Origin: Borreliella garinii
GTDB lineage: Bacteria > Spirochaetota > Spirochaetia > JABEVK01
Reading direction: 5' to 3'
DNA: 60,544 nucleotides
Assembly: GCA_020720765.1 (NCBI GenBank)
Contig: DYOB01000006.1
Location: forward strand, 1 to 60,544
Below the pieces are notes generated by a model. The model made no database searches, was not told the origin of the DNA, and worked only from the letters and a program-made list of their open reading frames with translations. Shown piece after piece: positions 41,245-49,858 of this stretch; position 1 is the stretch's first letter; each line of letters starts with the position of its first letter. Position numbers and translations under genes: made by a program.

Positions 41245-41782
41245 TAGCCAGGCCTTCCAGGCCTCTTTCTGGTAGTTGGAGGAGAGCCTTTGCGGCTTTT
41301 TCCCATGCTGGAAGCGAAGTCTTACCGTCTTCTTCGGAAAAATCGGATAAAACCCAATCGGGGACATCCATTCCAGGTCCTGGACGGCCAATTCCCACCC
41401 AAAGTCTTGGGTATCCTTCGGTACCGAGGGTTTCCTGGACGCTGATAAGACCCCGGTGCCCTCCGGTCGATCCGCGTTCTTTTATCCTCAGGGCGCCGCA
41501 AGGCAGATCCATTTGGTCGGCAATAACGAGAATTCTTTCTTCGGGGAAGGGATTGTGACGGAGATAACTTCTCAAACCCTCTCCGGACAGGTTCATATAG
41601 GTCAGGGGTTTCAATAAAACCATTCTCCCATGTTCGCTTTGTGTTTCAGTAGAAGAATAATTCTGAAAAAAGGGCTTTTTAAAAACGGCCCCGGTCAGGC
41701 CTGCTATTATGTCTACAACCTTGAAACCGACGTTGTGGCGGGTATTTCCATACTCATCCCCGGGATTCCCGAGTCCCGCCAC
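41222..41782 (-). CDS. pth: Peptidyl-tRNA hydrolase paralog B
   Basis: AGLGNPGDEYGNTRHNVGF, YMNLSG, GSTGGHRGLISV. Confidence 0.9.
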   Translation of the reverse strand: MAGLGNPGDEYGNTRHNVGFKVVDIIAGLTGAVFKKPFFQNYSSTETQSEHGRMVLLKPLTYMNLSGEGLRSYLRHNPFPEERILVIADQMDLPCGALRIKERGSTGGHRGLISVQETLGTEGYPRLWVGIGRPGPGMDVPDWVLSDFSEEDGKTSLPAWEKAAKALLQLPERGLEGLANVLNTRT

Positions 41783-41803
41783 AAGCCAGTCCAGAATTTA
41801 AAC

Positions 41804-42424
41804 CTAGGCTTTCTTTTCTTCAGTAGCAGTGTCTGCGACAACCGCGGTTTCAGCAGCCGCAGTGGACTCAACGTAGGCTGACTTAGCGTGCGTGACGTGG
41901 GCAAGACCCATATCGACAGAACCGTGAAGGGTAACGCCTGCAGGAACCTTAAGCTCCTTCAGGTGGAATGTCTGTCCGATAAGGAGTGACGAGACATCTG
42001 CTTCCAAGTACTCCGGAAGATCCTTGGGCAAACACTCGATATCCACAGTATGAACAAGCATCTCAAGAACACCGCCTTCTTTAGCTCCTACAGGAGTACC
42101 TATCAAGTGGATCGGCACGTGGGTTCTGATGGGTTTGTCCAGACTTACCTTTAAAAAATCCATGTGTTCGATCGAACCGCGAACGATATTCTCCTGAAAA
42201 TCCTTTACAAGTACCTGTTCGATCTTTCCGTTGATATCAATACTGATAAGTGTTGATTCGGAAATAACCTTAAAATTCTTGTTAAATTCCCTAGCTGAAA
42301 TGACTACATGCGTTGGCGAACCTTCCCCATAAATAACACAGGGAATATTTCCTTGACTGCGTACCTGCCTGGCGGCTGTCTTTCCAACTCTTTCACGCAC
42401 CTGTGCATGAATGACCTTTTCCAT
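41804..42424 (-). CDS. rplY: 50S ribosomal protein L25/Ctc
   Basis: VRERVGKTAARQVRSQGNIPCVIYGEG; start MEKVIHAQ at 42424 because the ORF extension overlaps a tRNA. Confidence 0.93.
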   Translation of the reverse strand: MEKVIHAQVRERVGKTAARQVRSQGNIPCVIYGEGSPTHVVISAREFNKNFKVISESTLISIDINGKIEQVLVKDFQENIVRGSIEHMDFLKVSLDKPIRTHVPIHLIGTPVGAKEGGVLEMLVHTVDIECLPKDLPEYLEADVSSLLIGQTFHLKELKVPAGVTLHGSVDMGLAHVTHAKSAYVESTAAAETAVVADTATEEKKA

Positions 42425-42439
42425 AACTACTCCTTTTTC

Positions 42440-42510
42440 TGGGACGGAAGGATTCGAACCTTCGAATGCCGGTACCAAAAACCGGTGGCTTACCACTTGC
42501 CGACATCCCA
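42440..42510 (-). tRNA. tRNA-Gln (TTG)
   Basis: Minus strand tgggatgtcggcaagtggtaagccaccggtttttggtaccggcattcgaaggttcgaatccttccgtccca; cloverleaf, ggttcgaatcc T-arm, anticodon loop TTTTGGT. Confidence 0.95.
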
Positions 42511-42516
42511 AATTAT

Positions 42517-42804
42517 TTACTCGTCTAAATCCTCACCTGAAGTTTCACCTTCGGGAGCTTCGTTGTACTGCTTTAGGATGGAGTCCTGAAGCTTTTGACG
42601 AAAAGCGGGGTTAATTGGGTGAGCCACGTCTTTATATTCCCCAGTCTTTGTCCTTCTGCTCGGCATGGCAATAAAAAACCCATGATCACCTTCGATAACT
42701 TTGACATTATGAACGACAAAAGAGCCGTCAAAAGTCACAGTTACGTAAGCCTTTAGCTTCCCTTCACCTGCCACTTTCCGCACACGGATATCGGAAATTT
42801 CCAT
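42517..42804 (-). CDS. spoVG: Septation protein SpoVG
   Basis: [65 protein letters not shown]. Confidence 0.96.
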   Translation of the reverse strand: MEISDIRVRKVAGEGKLKAYVTVTFDGSFVVHNVKVIEGDHGFFIAMPSRRTKTGEYKDVAHPINPAFRQKLQDSILKQYNEAPEGETSGEDLDE

Positions 42805-42941
42805 GATGCCTCCTCTTCCTACGCTATTTTACAGCGTTCCTTTTGAAAAATCCATAGAAGATTCCGATAATAGTGCCTGTGGGAGCTAATCTTAATCAAT
42901 CTTTTTTTCGTGTCAAGCCCCGAAAAACCCTTGACAGAGTG

Positions 42942-42970
42942 TTGACAACAGGTTAGGCCAGATTTAGATT
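42942..42970 (+). promoter_or_regulatory. Sigma70-like promoter of the hyperacidic ORF
   Basis: TTGACA (42942-42947)-N17-TAGATT (42965-42970). Confidence 0.65.
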
Positions 42971-42994
42971 AGGCGAAAAGGCAAAGGAGGAACT

Positions 42995-43216
42995 ATGGAA
43001 GAGCTTGAAATTTTACGCGACGGATACCTGCTCATGAGCGACGAGGATGAGGACTTTGACGACTACGACTCCGACATCGACGAGGAGGACGAGGACTTCG
43101 ACGACGAAGACTGGGACGAGGACGATGATTTCGAGGATGACGAAGACTTCGAGGATGATGAGGATTTCGACGACGATGATGACGACGACCTCGACGAGGA
43201 CGACGACTTCAACTAG
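42995..43216 (+). CDS. Hyperacidic 73-aa protein of unknown function
   Basis: RBS aaaggagg 5-12 nt upstream, promoter upstream; about 50 of 73 residues are D/E, with FEDDED repeats. Confidence 0.8.
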   Translation: MEELEILRDGYLLMSDEDEDFDDYDSDIDEEDEDFDDEDWDEDDDFEDDEDFEDDEDFDDDDDDDLDEDDDFN

Positions 43217-43227
43217 GGAACGCTTTA

Positions 43228-43593
43228 TTAATCCGGGGAACTGAAAAGGATTTCAGCATCATGAAACAAACGGTCCAGGTCGTAAAAGTCCCGGGCCGTT
43301 TTTGTGAAAAGGTGAATAACTGTGTCCCCAAGGTCTAATAAGGCCCATTCTGCATCCGAGGCTGGACGATTGTTCAGCCTTTTTTTATCCGCTTCATTCG
43401 TTAATTCTTCCATTTCTGCGACCAAACCCTGAAGTTGGCGCTGGGACTGGGCTGTTCCTAGAACAAGGTAGTCCGCCCAGCTGCAGATATCAGTAACCTT
43501 TAAAACACGCACATTTTGTGCTTTTTCTTCTGTCAGAAGCTGGCCCGCGGCCAAAACAAAGCTCCTGAGATTATCTGACGTATCGGCCATCAA
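43228..43593 (-). CDS. rsfS: Ribosome silencing factor RsfS
   Basis: VLKVTDICSWADYLVLGTAQSQRQLQGL...EWALLDLGDTVIHLFTKTARDFYDLDRLF. Confidence 0.92.
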   Translation of the reverse strand: MMADTSDNLRSFVLAAGQLLTEEKAQNVRVLKVTDICSWADYLVLGTAQSQRQLQGLVAEMEELTNEADKKRLNNRPASDAEWALLDLGDTVIHLFTKTARDFYDLDRLFHDAEILFSSPD

Positions 43594-44749
43594 AGTCTGC
43601 TCCCAAAATTAAAGTGATATCCGGTCCGCCTTCTCGCAAAGTCGTCTCGTCTGAAAGGATATTCCCGCAGCGGATAGCCTGGGCCACACGCTGGGCGGCG
43701 GCCAGATTTCCCCGCCTATCTAAAACTACTGTTTTTCCGTACTCCGAACTCTCAGCATTCCCAACCTGGCCGACAGTGATGCCCATGCTTGAATAAACAG
43801 TAGCTGCCCGGCTGGCAAGTCCGATTTCTGCAGTTCCGTTCAAAATCTCAAGCTGAAGGTTCATAGCAGAAGCATTAAGCCCCTCCTCGTCTCCGATGGC
43901 CTTCAGAGCCTGCTGAACACCTTCCCGCAACAGGTTGCCGTTGTAATGGGGGAAAAGTATATCCCGGCCGTCTACATCCCTAACGCTGCCCAAAACTCTC
44001 TGGAAGATCATCCCTTCGGTATCTGCCTTTCCTAGAAATTCAATCCACTTTCCCAAGCCGGTTTTTTCATAGCCCGGTGCGAAAAATTTCTGGAAAAACC
44101 CCAAGGCTTCACCCTTTGAAAGCCAGGAAGACTGATCACTGATTTGGCGGAGAAATGCCTGGAAAAAACGTTGGTAACGCACGCTCTTGTCCGACCCAGT
44201 TTCAGTGGAATCCTCCCAGTAGAGATAATCCTTGATTTTCGGGCCCTCCAAAGGAACCGAACCTGCGGGCAGCAGAACGATCTCCTCATCCGCAACCGAT
44301 TCCATAGGATCTGATAGGAAAAGGTCCACTCCTCCCACAAGGTCTACCACCTTTTCAAGGTTCTGTATTTCAATGGGAAAGGAAAAATCCATTTTTTGAC
44401 CAAGCAAGACTTGAATCTGTTCCTTGTAAACTGAAGGATCACCCACTTGGAAAAGATCGGTAAGCAGAGCCATTTTCCCTAAGGAGGAAATCAAAGCCCC
44501 TGTTTCAAAAGGCAGGTCGAAAACCACCATCCTCCCCGTGACGGTATGAAAGAACATGGCTTCAGAAACAAGAGGCTTTCCCTGATCATGGACGACAAAA
44601 AGCATCCCGACGCTCTCCTGATTTTCCATGGCCTCTTCCAAAACATCCACGCGGGCGGAAAAACCTATAAATACAAGCAGGCCTATACCCAGGGAAGCTA
44701 TCACGGCCAGGAGAATATTGTTCGGAGAGAATACTTTTGACCAGTTCAT
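43571..44749 (-). CDS. LytR-CpsA-Psr family-like protein
   Basis: N-terminal TM, VDLVGGVDLFL..., C-terminal LytR_C-like ILNGTAEIGLASRAATVYSSMG. Confidence 0.75.
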   Translation of the reverse strand: MNWSKVFSPNNILLAVIASLGIGLLVFIGFSARVDVLEEAMENQESVGMLFVVHDQGKPLVSEAMFFHTVTGRMVVFDLPFETGALISSLGKMALLTDLFQVGDPSVYKEQIQVLLGQKMDFSFPIEIQNLEKVVDLVGGVDLFLSDPMESVADEEIVLLPAGSVPLEGPKIKDYLYWEDSTETGSDKSVRYQRFFQAFLRQISDQSSWLSKGEALGFFQKFFAPGYEKTGLGKWIEFLGKADTEGMIFQRVLGSVRDVDGRDILFPHYNGNLLREGVQQALKAIGDEEGLNASAMNLQLEILNGTAEIGLASRAATVYSSMGITVGQVGNAESSEYGKTVVLDRRGNLAAAQRVAQAIRCGNILSDETTLREGGPDITLILGADFDGRYVR

Positions 44750-45321
44750 TTGTGCTTATACAACCCTTGACTTTCAATGTAGTGGAACACCGCCTCAGGC
44801 ACAAGGTGACGCCAGGGAAGAGATTGGCGCACACGCGCACGTATTTCGGTCGAGCTGATGGGGAGGATTTTGTTATCAACGTAGCCGTGAGCGTAGGGGT
44901 ACTGCAGACGTTGGGCAGATTCACGGTGCGCTACGATCAGTTCGCAGAGTTCTAGGAGTTTATCGCTGTTTTTCCATGTCGAAAAGGTCCTGAAAAGGTC
45001 ATCCCCAATGATCAAACCAGGTTTCCCCGTCACACCACCCTTTTTAAGAACGCTTTCGACTGTGTCAATAGAGTAACTCATCCCGCCCCGCTGAAGTTCA
45101 CAGTCATCCGGTTCGGCTATCGAGGAGGAAGAGCAGGCGGCCAGGACCATTTCCCAGCGCTGGTTGGGTGTAACCTCGCCGTCCACGTTTTTATGGGAAG
45201 GCTGGAAGCTCGGTACAATCAACACCCTTTCATAACCAAACTGGCTTGCTACCTCTTCAGCCAGGAAAAGATGCCCAATGTGTGGAGGGTTGAAAGTTCC
45301 GCCCAGAATCACAGTCTTCAA
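44746..45321 (-). CDS. nadD: Nicotinate-nucleotide adenylyltransferase
   Basis: LGGTFNPPHIGHLFLAEEV...ISSTEIRARVRQSL. Confidence 0.94.
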   Translation of the reverse strand: MKTVILGGTFNPPHIGHLFLAEEVASQFGYERVLIVPSFQPSHKNVDGEVTPNQRWEMVLAACSSSSIAEPDDCELQRGGMSYSIDTVESVLKKGGVTGKPGLIIGDDLFRTFSTWKNSDKLLELCELIVAHRESAQRLQYPYAHGYVDNKILPISSTEIRARVRQSLPWRHLVPEAVFHYIESQGLYKHK

Positions 45322-46301
45322 GGCAAAAGCCTCAGGAAAGCCTGGGAAACAGCGTCCCAGGTCGAACGGTCGAAGTTTGATAGCCCCAGGACTGTCTCAT
45401 CGGGAAGGTGCTTGCGCAATTCCTCAAGCGCAGTTCCCTCGGGATCCATATCTGTCTTGGTCCCAATCACTAGCCGGGGCTTGTCGGCGAGTCCCGGTGA
45501 AAAGGCTTTGAGCTCTTCCATCAGAAGCCCGAAGGCGTCCAGCTTTTTTTCGTCGCTGAGGTCGATACAGAAGGCGAGTCCCCGTGTACGGCTGATGTGT
45601 TTGAGAAATCTCAGACCCAAACCGGCCCCATCGTGGGCCCCCTCGATGATTCCGGGGATGTCAGCAACCACAATGTCGCAGTCTTTATAATTGATAACCC
45701 CTAGGTGGGGGATTTTAGTTGTAAAAGGATACGGTGCTATCTGTGGCCTTGCATTCGTGAAAAGGGTTAAAAGCGTCGATTTTCCCGCGTTTGGAAAGCC
45801 AACCAGACCGATATCAGCTATAAGTTGAAGTTCGAGTCGCAGGATTCTTTCCTGGCCTTCTTCGCCCGGCTGGGAAAACCTCGGTGCCTGGTTGCGGGAT
45901 GTCCTGAAATGCCAGTTCCCCTTGCCGCCGCGCCCGCCTTTTAGGAATACCCAGACTTCTTCCTTATCTTCTGAGAAGTCTCTCAGGATTTCTTCGGTCT
46001 CCGCGTCCTTTACCAAAGTTCCCGGCGGTATTTCGATAATTGTATCTTCGCCGCCACGACCTGCTTTTCGGGCACCGTGCCCGTTGCCGCCGTTTTGGCC
46101 CCGGAAAGTATGCTTTAATCGTACGTGGGAAAGGGTTTTTACGTTAGTTTTAACATGGAAGACGACAGCTCCGCCGACACCGCCGTCACCGCCGTCAGGA
46201 CCGCCCATGGGAATAAATTTCTCACGGCGAAAAGAGACACCACCGCTGCCGCCCGCTCCCGACGACACATGAATACGGGTCTCATCGACAAATCCGTCCA
46301 A
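45318..46301 (-). CDS. obgE: GTPase ObgE/CgtA
   Basis: Gly-rich Obg fold; GLVGFPNAGKSTLLTLFTNARPQIAPYPFTT; DIPGIIEGAHDGAGLG. Confidence 0.96.
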   Translation of the reverse strand: MDGFVDETRIHVSSGAGGSGGVSFRREKFIPMGGPDGGDGGVGGAVVFHVKTNVKTLSHVRLKHTFRGQNGGNGHGARKAGRGGEDTIIEIPPGTLVKDAETEEILRDFSEDKEEVWVFLKGGRGGKGNWHFRTSRNQAPRFSQPGEEGQERILRLELQLIADIGLVGFPNAGKSTLLTLFTNARPQIAPYPFTTKIPHLGVINYKDCDIVVADIPGIIEGAHDGAGLGLRFLKHISRTRGLAFCIDLSDEKKLDAFGLLMEELKAFSPGLADKPRLVIGTKTDMDPEGTALEELRKHLPDETVLGLSNFDRSTWDAVSQAFLRLLP

Positions 46302-46307
46302 GGGGTT

Positions 46308-46562
46308 TTATTCTGCGTCTTGAATGCTGACGGTTTTCTTGCCTCTGCGGCTTCCAAAAGTCACAAGACCGGCCATTGTGGCGAAAAGTGTGTGATCGGT
46401 ACCCAGTCCAACATTTTGACCGGGATGAAACACAGTGCCCCTCTGACGCACAAGAATTTCACCAGCCTTTACAAGCTGACCACCAAACCTCTTGATACCA
46501 AGACGTTTGGATACAGAATCTCGTCCGTTTTTACTACTTCCCGCGCCTTTTTTATGTGCCAT
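46308..46562 (-). CDS. rpmA: 50S ribosomal protein L27
   Basis: [48 protein letters not shown]. Confidence 0.97.
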   Translation of the reverse strand: MAHKKGAGSSKNGRDSVSKRLGIKRFGGQLVKAGEILVRQRGTVFHPGQNVGLGTDHTLFATMAGLVTFGSRRGKKTVSIQDAE

Positions 46563-46565
46563 ACT

Positions 46566-46901
46566 TCACCTCTTCTCCTGCTCAGAACCGTTTTCACGGC
46601 ATTTGAGCGATTTCGGGAACTCACGTTCCAGATCTTTTAAACCCAACACCAGCATGGAAGTCAAACCTTCCATCCACTCATCCGCAACTTCAGGGAATTC
46701 AACCCTTAAGGTCCCAGGCACTGGAGATTCCCAGAGCACTTGAGAACCGTATCTCACCGAACACGCCCTAACCGCCGAACGCAGAAGCGAAGTGGCGGAA
46801 GCGCAGACTATGTCTTTTCCGGGTCGGTCCCAACCGGCGTGGCCTACAGCCTCTACCCGGACTAAATGCCCCTCGTTCCTGACTAGCAGGACCTGGATCA
46901 C
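46566..46901 (-). CDS. prp: Ribosomal-processing cysteine protease Prp family
   Basis: VEAVGHAGWDRPGKDIVCASATSLLRSAVRA; located between rplU and rpmA. Confidence 0.88.
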   Translation of the reverse strand: MIQVLLVRNEGHLVRVEAVGHAGWDRPGKDIVCASATSLLRSAVRACSVRYGSQVLWESPVPGTLRVEFPEVADEWMEGLTSMLVLGLKDLEREFPKSLKCRENGSEQEKR

Positions 46902-47215
46902 TTGACCCCGACGAGATCCTCGACCTTGATGACCGTGTAATTTTGGCGGTGACCCTGCTTACGCTGGTAAGATTTTCTCCTCTTATATTTCAAAACCAAA
47001 ATCTTCGGTCCGCGTATATTTTTCTCGATGACAGCAGTAACCTTGGCTCCCGCGATGTAGGGCTTGCCTAACTTCACGTTTCCCTCGTCTGAAACCATCA
47101 AAACAGAATTAAATTCTAGAGCGTCGCCGGGCTCCTGCCCAAAATAATCGACTTCGAGAAGCCCGCCCTTTTCTGCGCGGTACTGCTTCCCCTTAATTTC
47201 TACCAAAGCGTACAT
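46898..47215 (-). CDS. rplU: 50S ribosomal protein L21
   Basis: MYALVEIKGKQYRAEKGGLLEVD...YKRRKSYQRKQGHRQNYTVIKV. Confidence 0.96.
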   Translation of the reverse strand: MYALVEIKGKQYRAEKGGLLEVDYFGQEPGDALEFNSVLMVSDEGNVKLGKPYIAGAKVTAVIEKNIRGPKILVLKYKRRKSYQRKQGHRQNYTVIKVEDLVGVK

Positions 47216-47243
47216 GTCCTGTCCCCTTATCAATCGGTCAAAC

Positions 47244-47272
47244 ATCCTAGCGTAAAGGATAAAACGCGTCAA
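47244..47272 (-). promoter_or_regulatory. Sigma70-like promoter of rplU operon
   Basis: TTGACG-N17-TAGGAT on minus strand. Confidence 0.65.
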
Positions 47273-47315
47273 GGCCTTCCGGACACCGTGTTTTTATTGT
47301 TATAAATTATCTTAG

Positions 47316-47809
47316 GAGCCTGTCGCACTTGAGATTTTGACACAGGACAGGGAGCTGGGATGCTCAGGGCGCCCGGAAACCCAGGACTCTTTTTATGATT
47401 CCAAACACAGGTTCCACAGTAGTCTTGCGTTTCTTATACAACTCCTTGGCCCTGTCCGTCTCCATTGCTTCTTTCATTTCTACGACCCACTTCTTGTGGT
47501 GTTTTTTCGGCGGTTTGAGCTGGGTGTGGGAGTGTGGACGAAAGTCAAATTTCCTTGGTTGCCTTACCGACTCGGATGCGACTGAAACAAGAACTTCCAT
47601 CTCTTGGTTCAAATGCTCGTCTTTTCCTTCTTCTTTTGAATCGGCGTCCTTGGCTTTCTTCAGCAATTCAATGACTTTCTCTGAAAGTTCCTTCTCCAAT
47701 TCCACAGCCCGGTCGATGCGAATGCTTTTGTATCGTGTCGCCATGGGTAACAAAGTATCACACAGTTCAACCTCATGTAAATTCCTGCGGTCTCAAGCGC
47801 AACAGGCTC
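47316..47809. mobile_element. IS1182-like internally deleted element, copy 1
   Basis: TIRs GAGCCTGTCGCACTTGAGA / TCTCAAGCGCAACAGGCTC; TTAG flanks (47312-47315, 47810-47813); ORF 47364-47753(-) keeps RAKELYKKRKTTVEPVFGIIK transposase end. Confidence 0.85.
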
Positions 47810-49165
47810 TTAGTACATTGTGAGTTTTTTATCAAACCCCGGGCGAACGGTTTTCCACTTTCCGCCGTGAAACCTCAAGGAGAGCAGCAGGCTGCGAAGG
47901 AGAAAATCCGACCCCATTCCGATCCATACACCCGCCAGGCCCATCCCCATGGGTATGCCGAGAAACCAGGAAAGCGGGAGCCGAAGTAGAAACCGTGCCG
48001 CAAACATGGTTGTCATTGTGTAGCGTGTATCACCCGCCCCCCTGAGGGCGGGAGCAAGGACCATGGTTGCTCCGAGCCAGACCATGGTGAGGGCGTATAC
48101 CCTCATGGGTGGAAGGCTGAGCGCAATGACCACCGGATCCGATGTAAAAATCCCCACTAAGGGCTCGGGTAAGAACCAGTAGGCTAAACTGAGAAAAAGC
48201 AGGACAGCCATACTATAAGCGGTCGCTTTCCACCCAAGCCTCTGTGCCCTTTCAGGTTCCCCTGCCCCAAGTGACTGGCCGACAAGCACGATGGCGGCCA
48301 TTCCGAAGCCGAAGGCTGGTGTAAACGAAAGACTTGCTAGTCGCATAACAATTTGAAAACTCGCTGCGGCCAAACCTCCCTGGGGGTTCACAGCCCACGC
48401 AATAATCAGATTTTGACTCACCGCCATTGCACCCTGCTCCAAAATAGCCGGAAATCCAATGTCGAGGATTGTTTTTAAATGATGCCGGCTGACAACAGGT
48501 CCTCTTTGAAAAGGACTCCAGGGTTTCTTCCATATCCATACGACCTGGACCAAGGTTCCGAGAATAAAACTGATCCCCGTCGCGTAGGCCGCCCCGGCTA
48601 CACCCATGGCGGGGATGGGTCCAAAACCGAATATCAGGATTGGATCTAAAATAATATTTATCACATTTATTATGCCGGTGATGACGGTCGGTGCTATCGA
48701 AGCTCCGCTGGCCCTATGGGTCGCATCAAGGGCTGAACGGAAAAAGACTATGGGTAAAAAAAGCATGAAAACCGAAAAATAGCTGTCCGCGTCCTGGTAC
48801 AACTCGGCCGGTAAACTGAGAACGGAAAAAATACCCGACCGACCGAGCAGAATATAGGGGAAAAGCAGAAAGGCCGCCGAGCTGATGGCGGCTAAACCTG
48901 TCCTGCTGAAAAGGGCGGCATCAGGAAAGTCCTTTCCTCCCACCCTGCGGGCTACACACGCAGTAAGTCCTGTTGAAAATCCGTCTGCAAGGGTCATCAC
49001 AGCCCAAATAAGGGTGCTCATTGTCCCAACGGCACCTATGGCTTCTGATCCTAGGGCTCCTACGTAGATCATATCGACGGTCTGCATAACAGTGATTGAG
49101 ATATTGTTGATGATGGCAGGTACGGCCAGTTTCAGTATGAGGGATCGGTCGGAGTTGAAGGCCAT
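47810..49165 (-). CDS. MATE-family efflux protein
   Basis: Polytopic; LALPAIINNISITVMQTVDMIYVGALGSEAIGAVG; VLAPALRGAGDTRYTM. Confidence 0.9.
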   Translation of the reverse strand: MAFNSDRSLILKLAVPAIINNISITVMQTVDMIYVGALGSEAIGAVGTMSTLIWAVMTLADGFSTGLTACVARRVGGKDFPDAALFSRTGLAAISSAAFLLFPYILLGRSGIFSVLSLPAELYQDADSYFSVFMLFLPIVFFRSALDATHRASGASIAPTVITGIINVINIILDPILIFGFGPIPAMGVAGAAYATGISFILGTLVQVVWIWKKPWSPFQRGPVVSRHHLKTILDIGFPAILEQGAMAVSQNLIIAWAVNPQGGLAAASFQIVMRLASLSFTPAFGFGMAAIVLVGQSLGAGEPERAQRLGWKATAYSMAVLLFLSLAYWFLPEPLVGIFTSDPVVIALSLPPMRVYALTMVWLGATMVLAPALRGAGDTRYTMTTMFAARFLLRLPLSWFLGIPMGMGLAGVWIGMGSDFLLRSLLLSLRFHGGKWKTVRPGFDKKLTMY

Positions 49166-49189
49166 GGGATCATGGTATACTGTTGAAAC

Positions 49190-49858
49190 ATGTTCGGCAA
49201 TTCCCGGCGTGTAGAATCAACTCAAACCGAGCCTCATCCAAGGCTCGCTGAAATCGTAATCAGACATAGGGGTTCTCTTTGGCTGAAACCCGTCGCCGCT
49301 TTTTCTCTCAAGGTCTGGGACAATCTTGTACTCTGGAGAAACCCTGAAAGGCCTCTTATCCTCGATCTATGTTGCGGCCGGGGAGAAAGCAGTCATGCAC
49401 TAAAAACTCTTTTTCCTGAATGCCAGATTCTGGGGATCGATAAAAGCAGCGAAAGACTGAAAGACCGAGAAATTATCACTCCCGATCTAGCTCTTGTCCG
49501 TGGAGATCTCAGCGATCTCATTCCAATGATGTTTATTAATAGCTGGAAGGCGGAAAAAATTTACATGCTTTATCCCAACCCCTGGCCGAAACTCGCCCAG
49601 GCTCTGAGGCGCTGGCACCTTCACCCGATATTTCCCAAACTCGTGGCCCTTGGACCAATAGAAATGCGTACGAACTGGAAGGTTTACGCTATCGAATGGA
49701 TGAAAGCCATGGAAATCTTAGACTGTTCCACATCCATGGGAGAATCAGACAAAGCATTTGAGCCTACCACAAATTTCGAGAAGAAGTACCTCGCCAGCGT
49801 ACAAATTATTTATGTTGTTAATGGACGTAATAAGCTTTCAAAGGTGGAAAGCCATTGA
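49190..49858 (+). CDS. tRNA (guanine-N7)-methyltransferase-like (TrmB family)
   Basis: LDLCCGRGESSHALK, YPNPWPK, IEMRTNWKVYA. Confidence 0.75.
   Translation: MFGNSRRVESTQTEPHPRLAEIVIRHRGSLWLKPVAAFSLKVWDNLVLWRNPERPLILDLCCGRGESSHALKTLFPECQILGIDKSSERLKDREIITPDLALVRGDLSDLIPMMFINSWKAEKIYMLYPNPWPKLAQALRRWHLHPIFPKLVALGPIEMRTNWKVYAIEWMKAMEILDCSTSMGESDKAFEPTTNFEKKYLASVQIIYVVNGRNKLSKVESH

Noticed and set aside
42425-42511. N-terminal extension of the rplY ORF (MGCRQVVSHRFLVPAFEG...)
   Set aside because: It is a translation of the tRNA-Gln gene; the real start is MEKVIHAQ at 42424.
43047-43244. Plus-strand ORF of 65 aa rich in Thr/Arg (RTLTTTTPTSTRRTRTST...)
   Set aside because: Out-of-frame reading of the hyperacidic gene's GAY/GAR repeats; no RBS of its own.
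47395-47823. Plus-strand ORF of 142 aa within element copy 1 (and 92-aa counterpart at 55550)
   Set aside because: Antisense to the recognisable transposase fragment; shared simply because the DNA is repeated.
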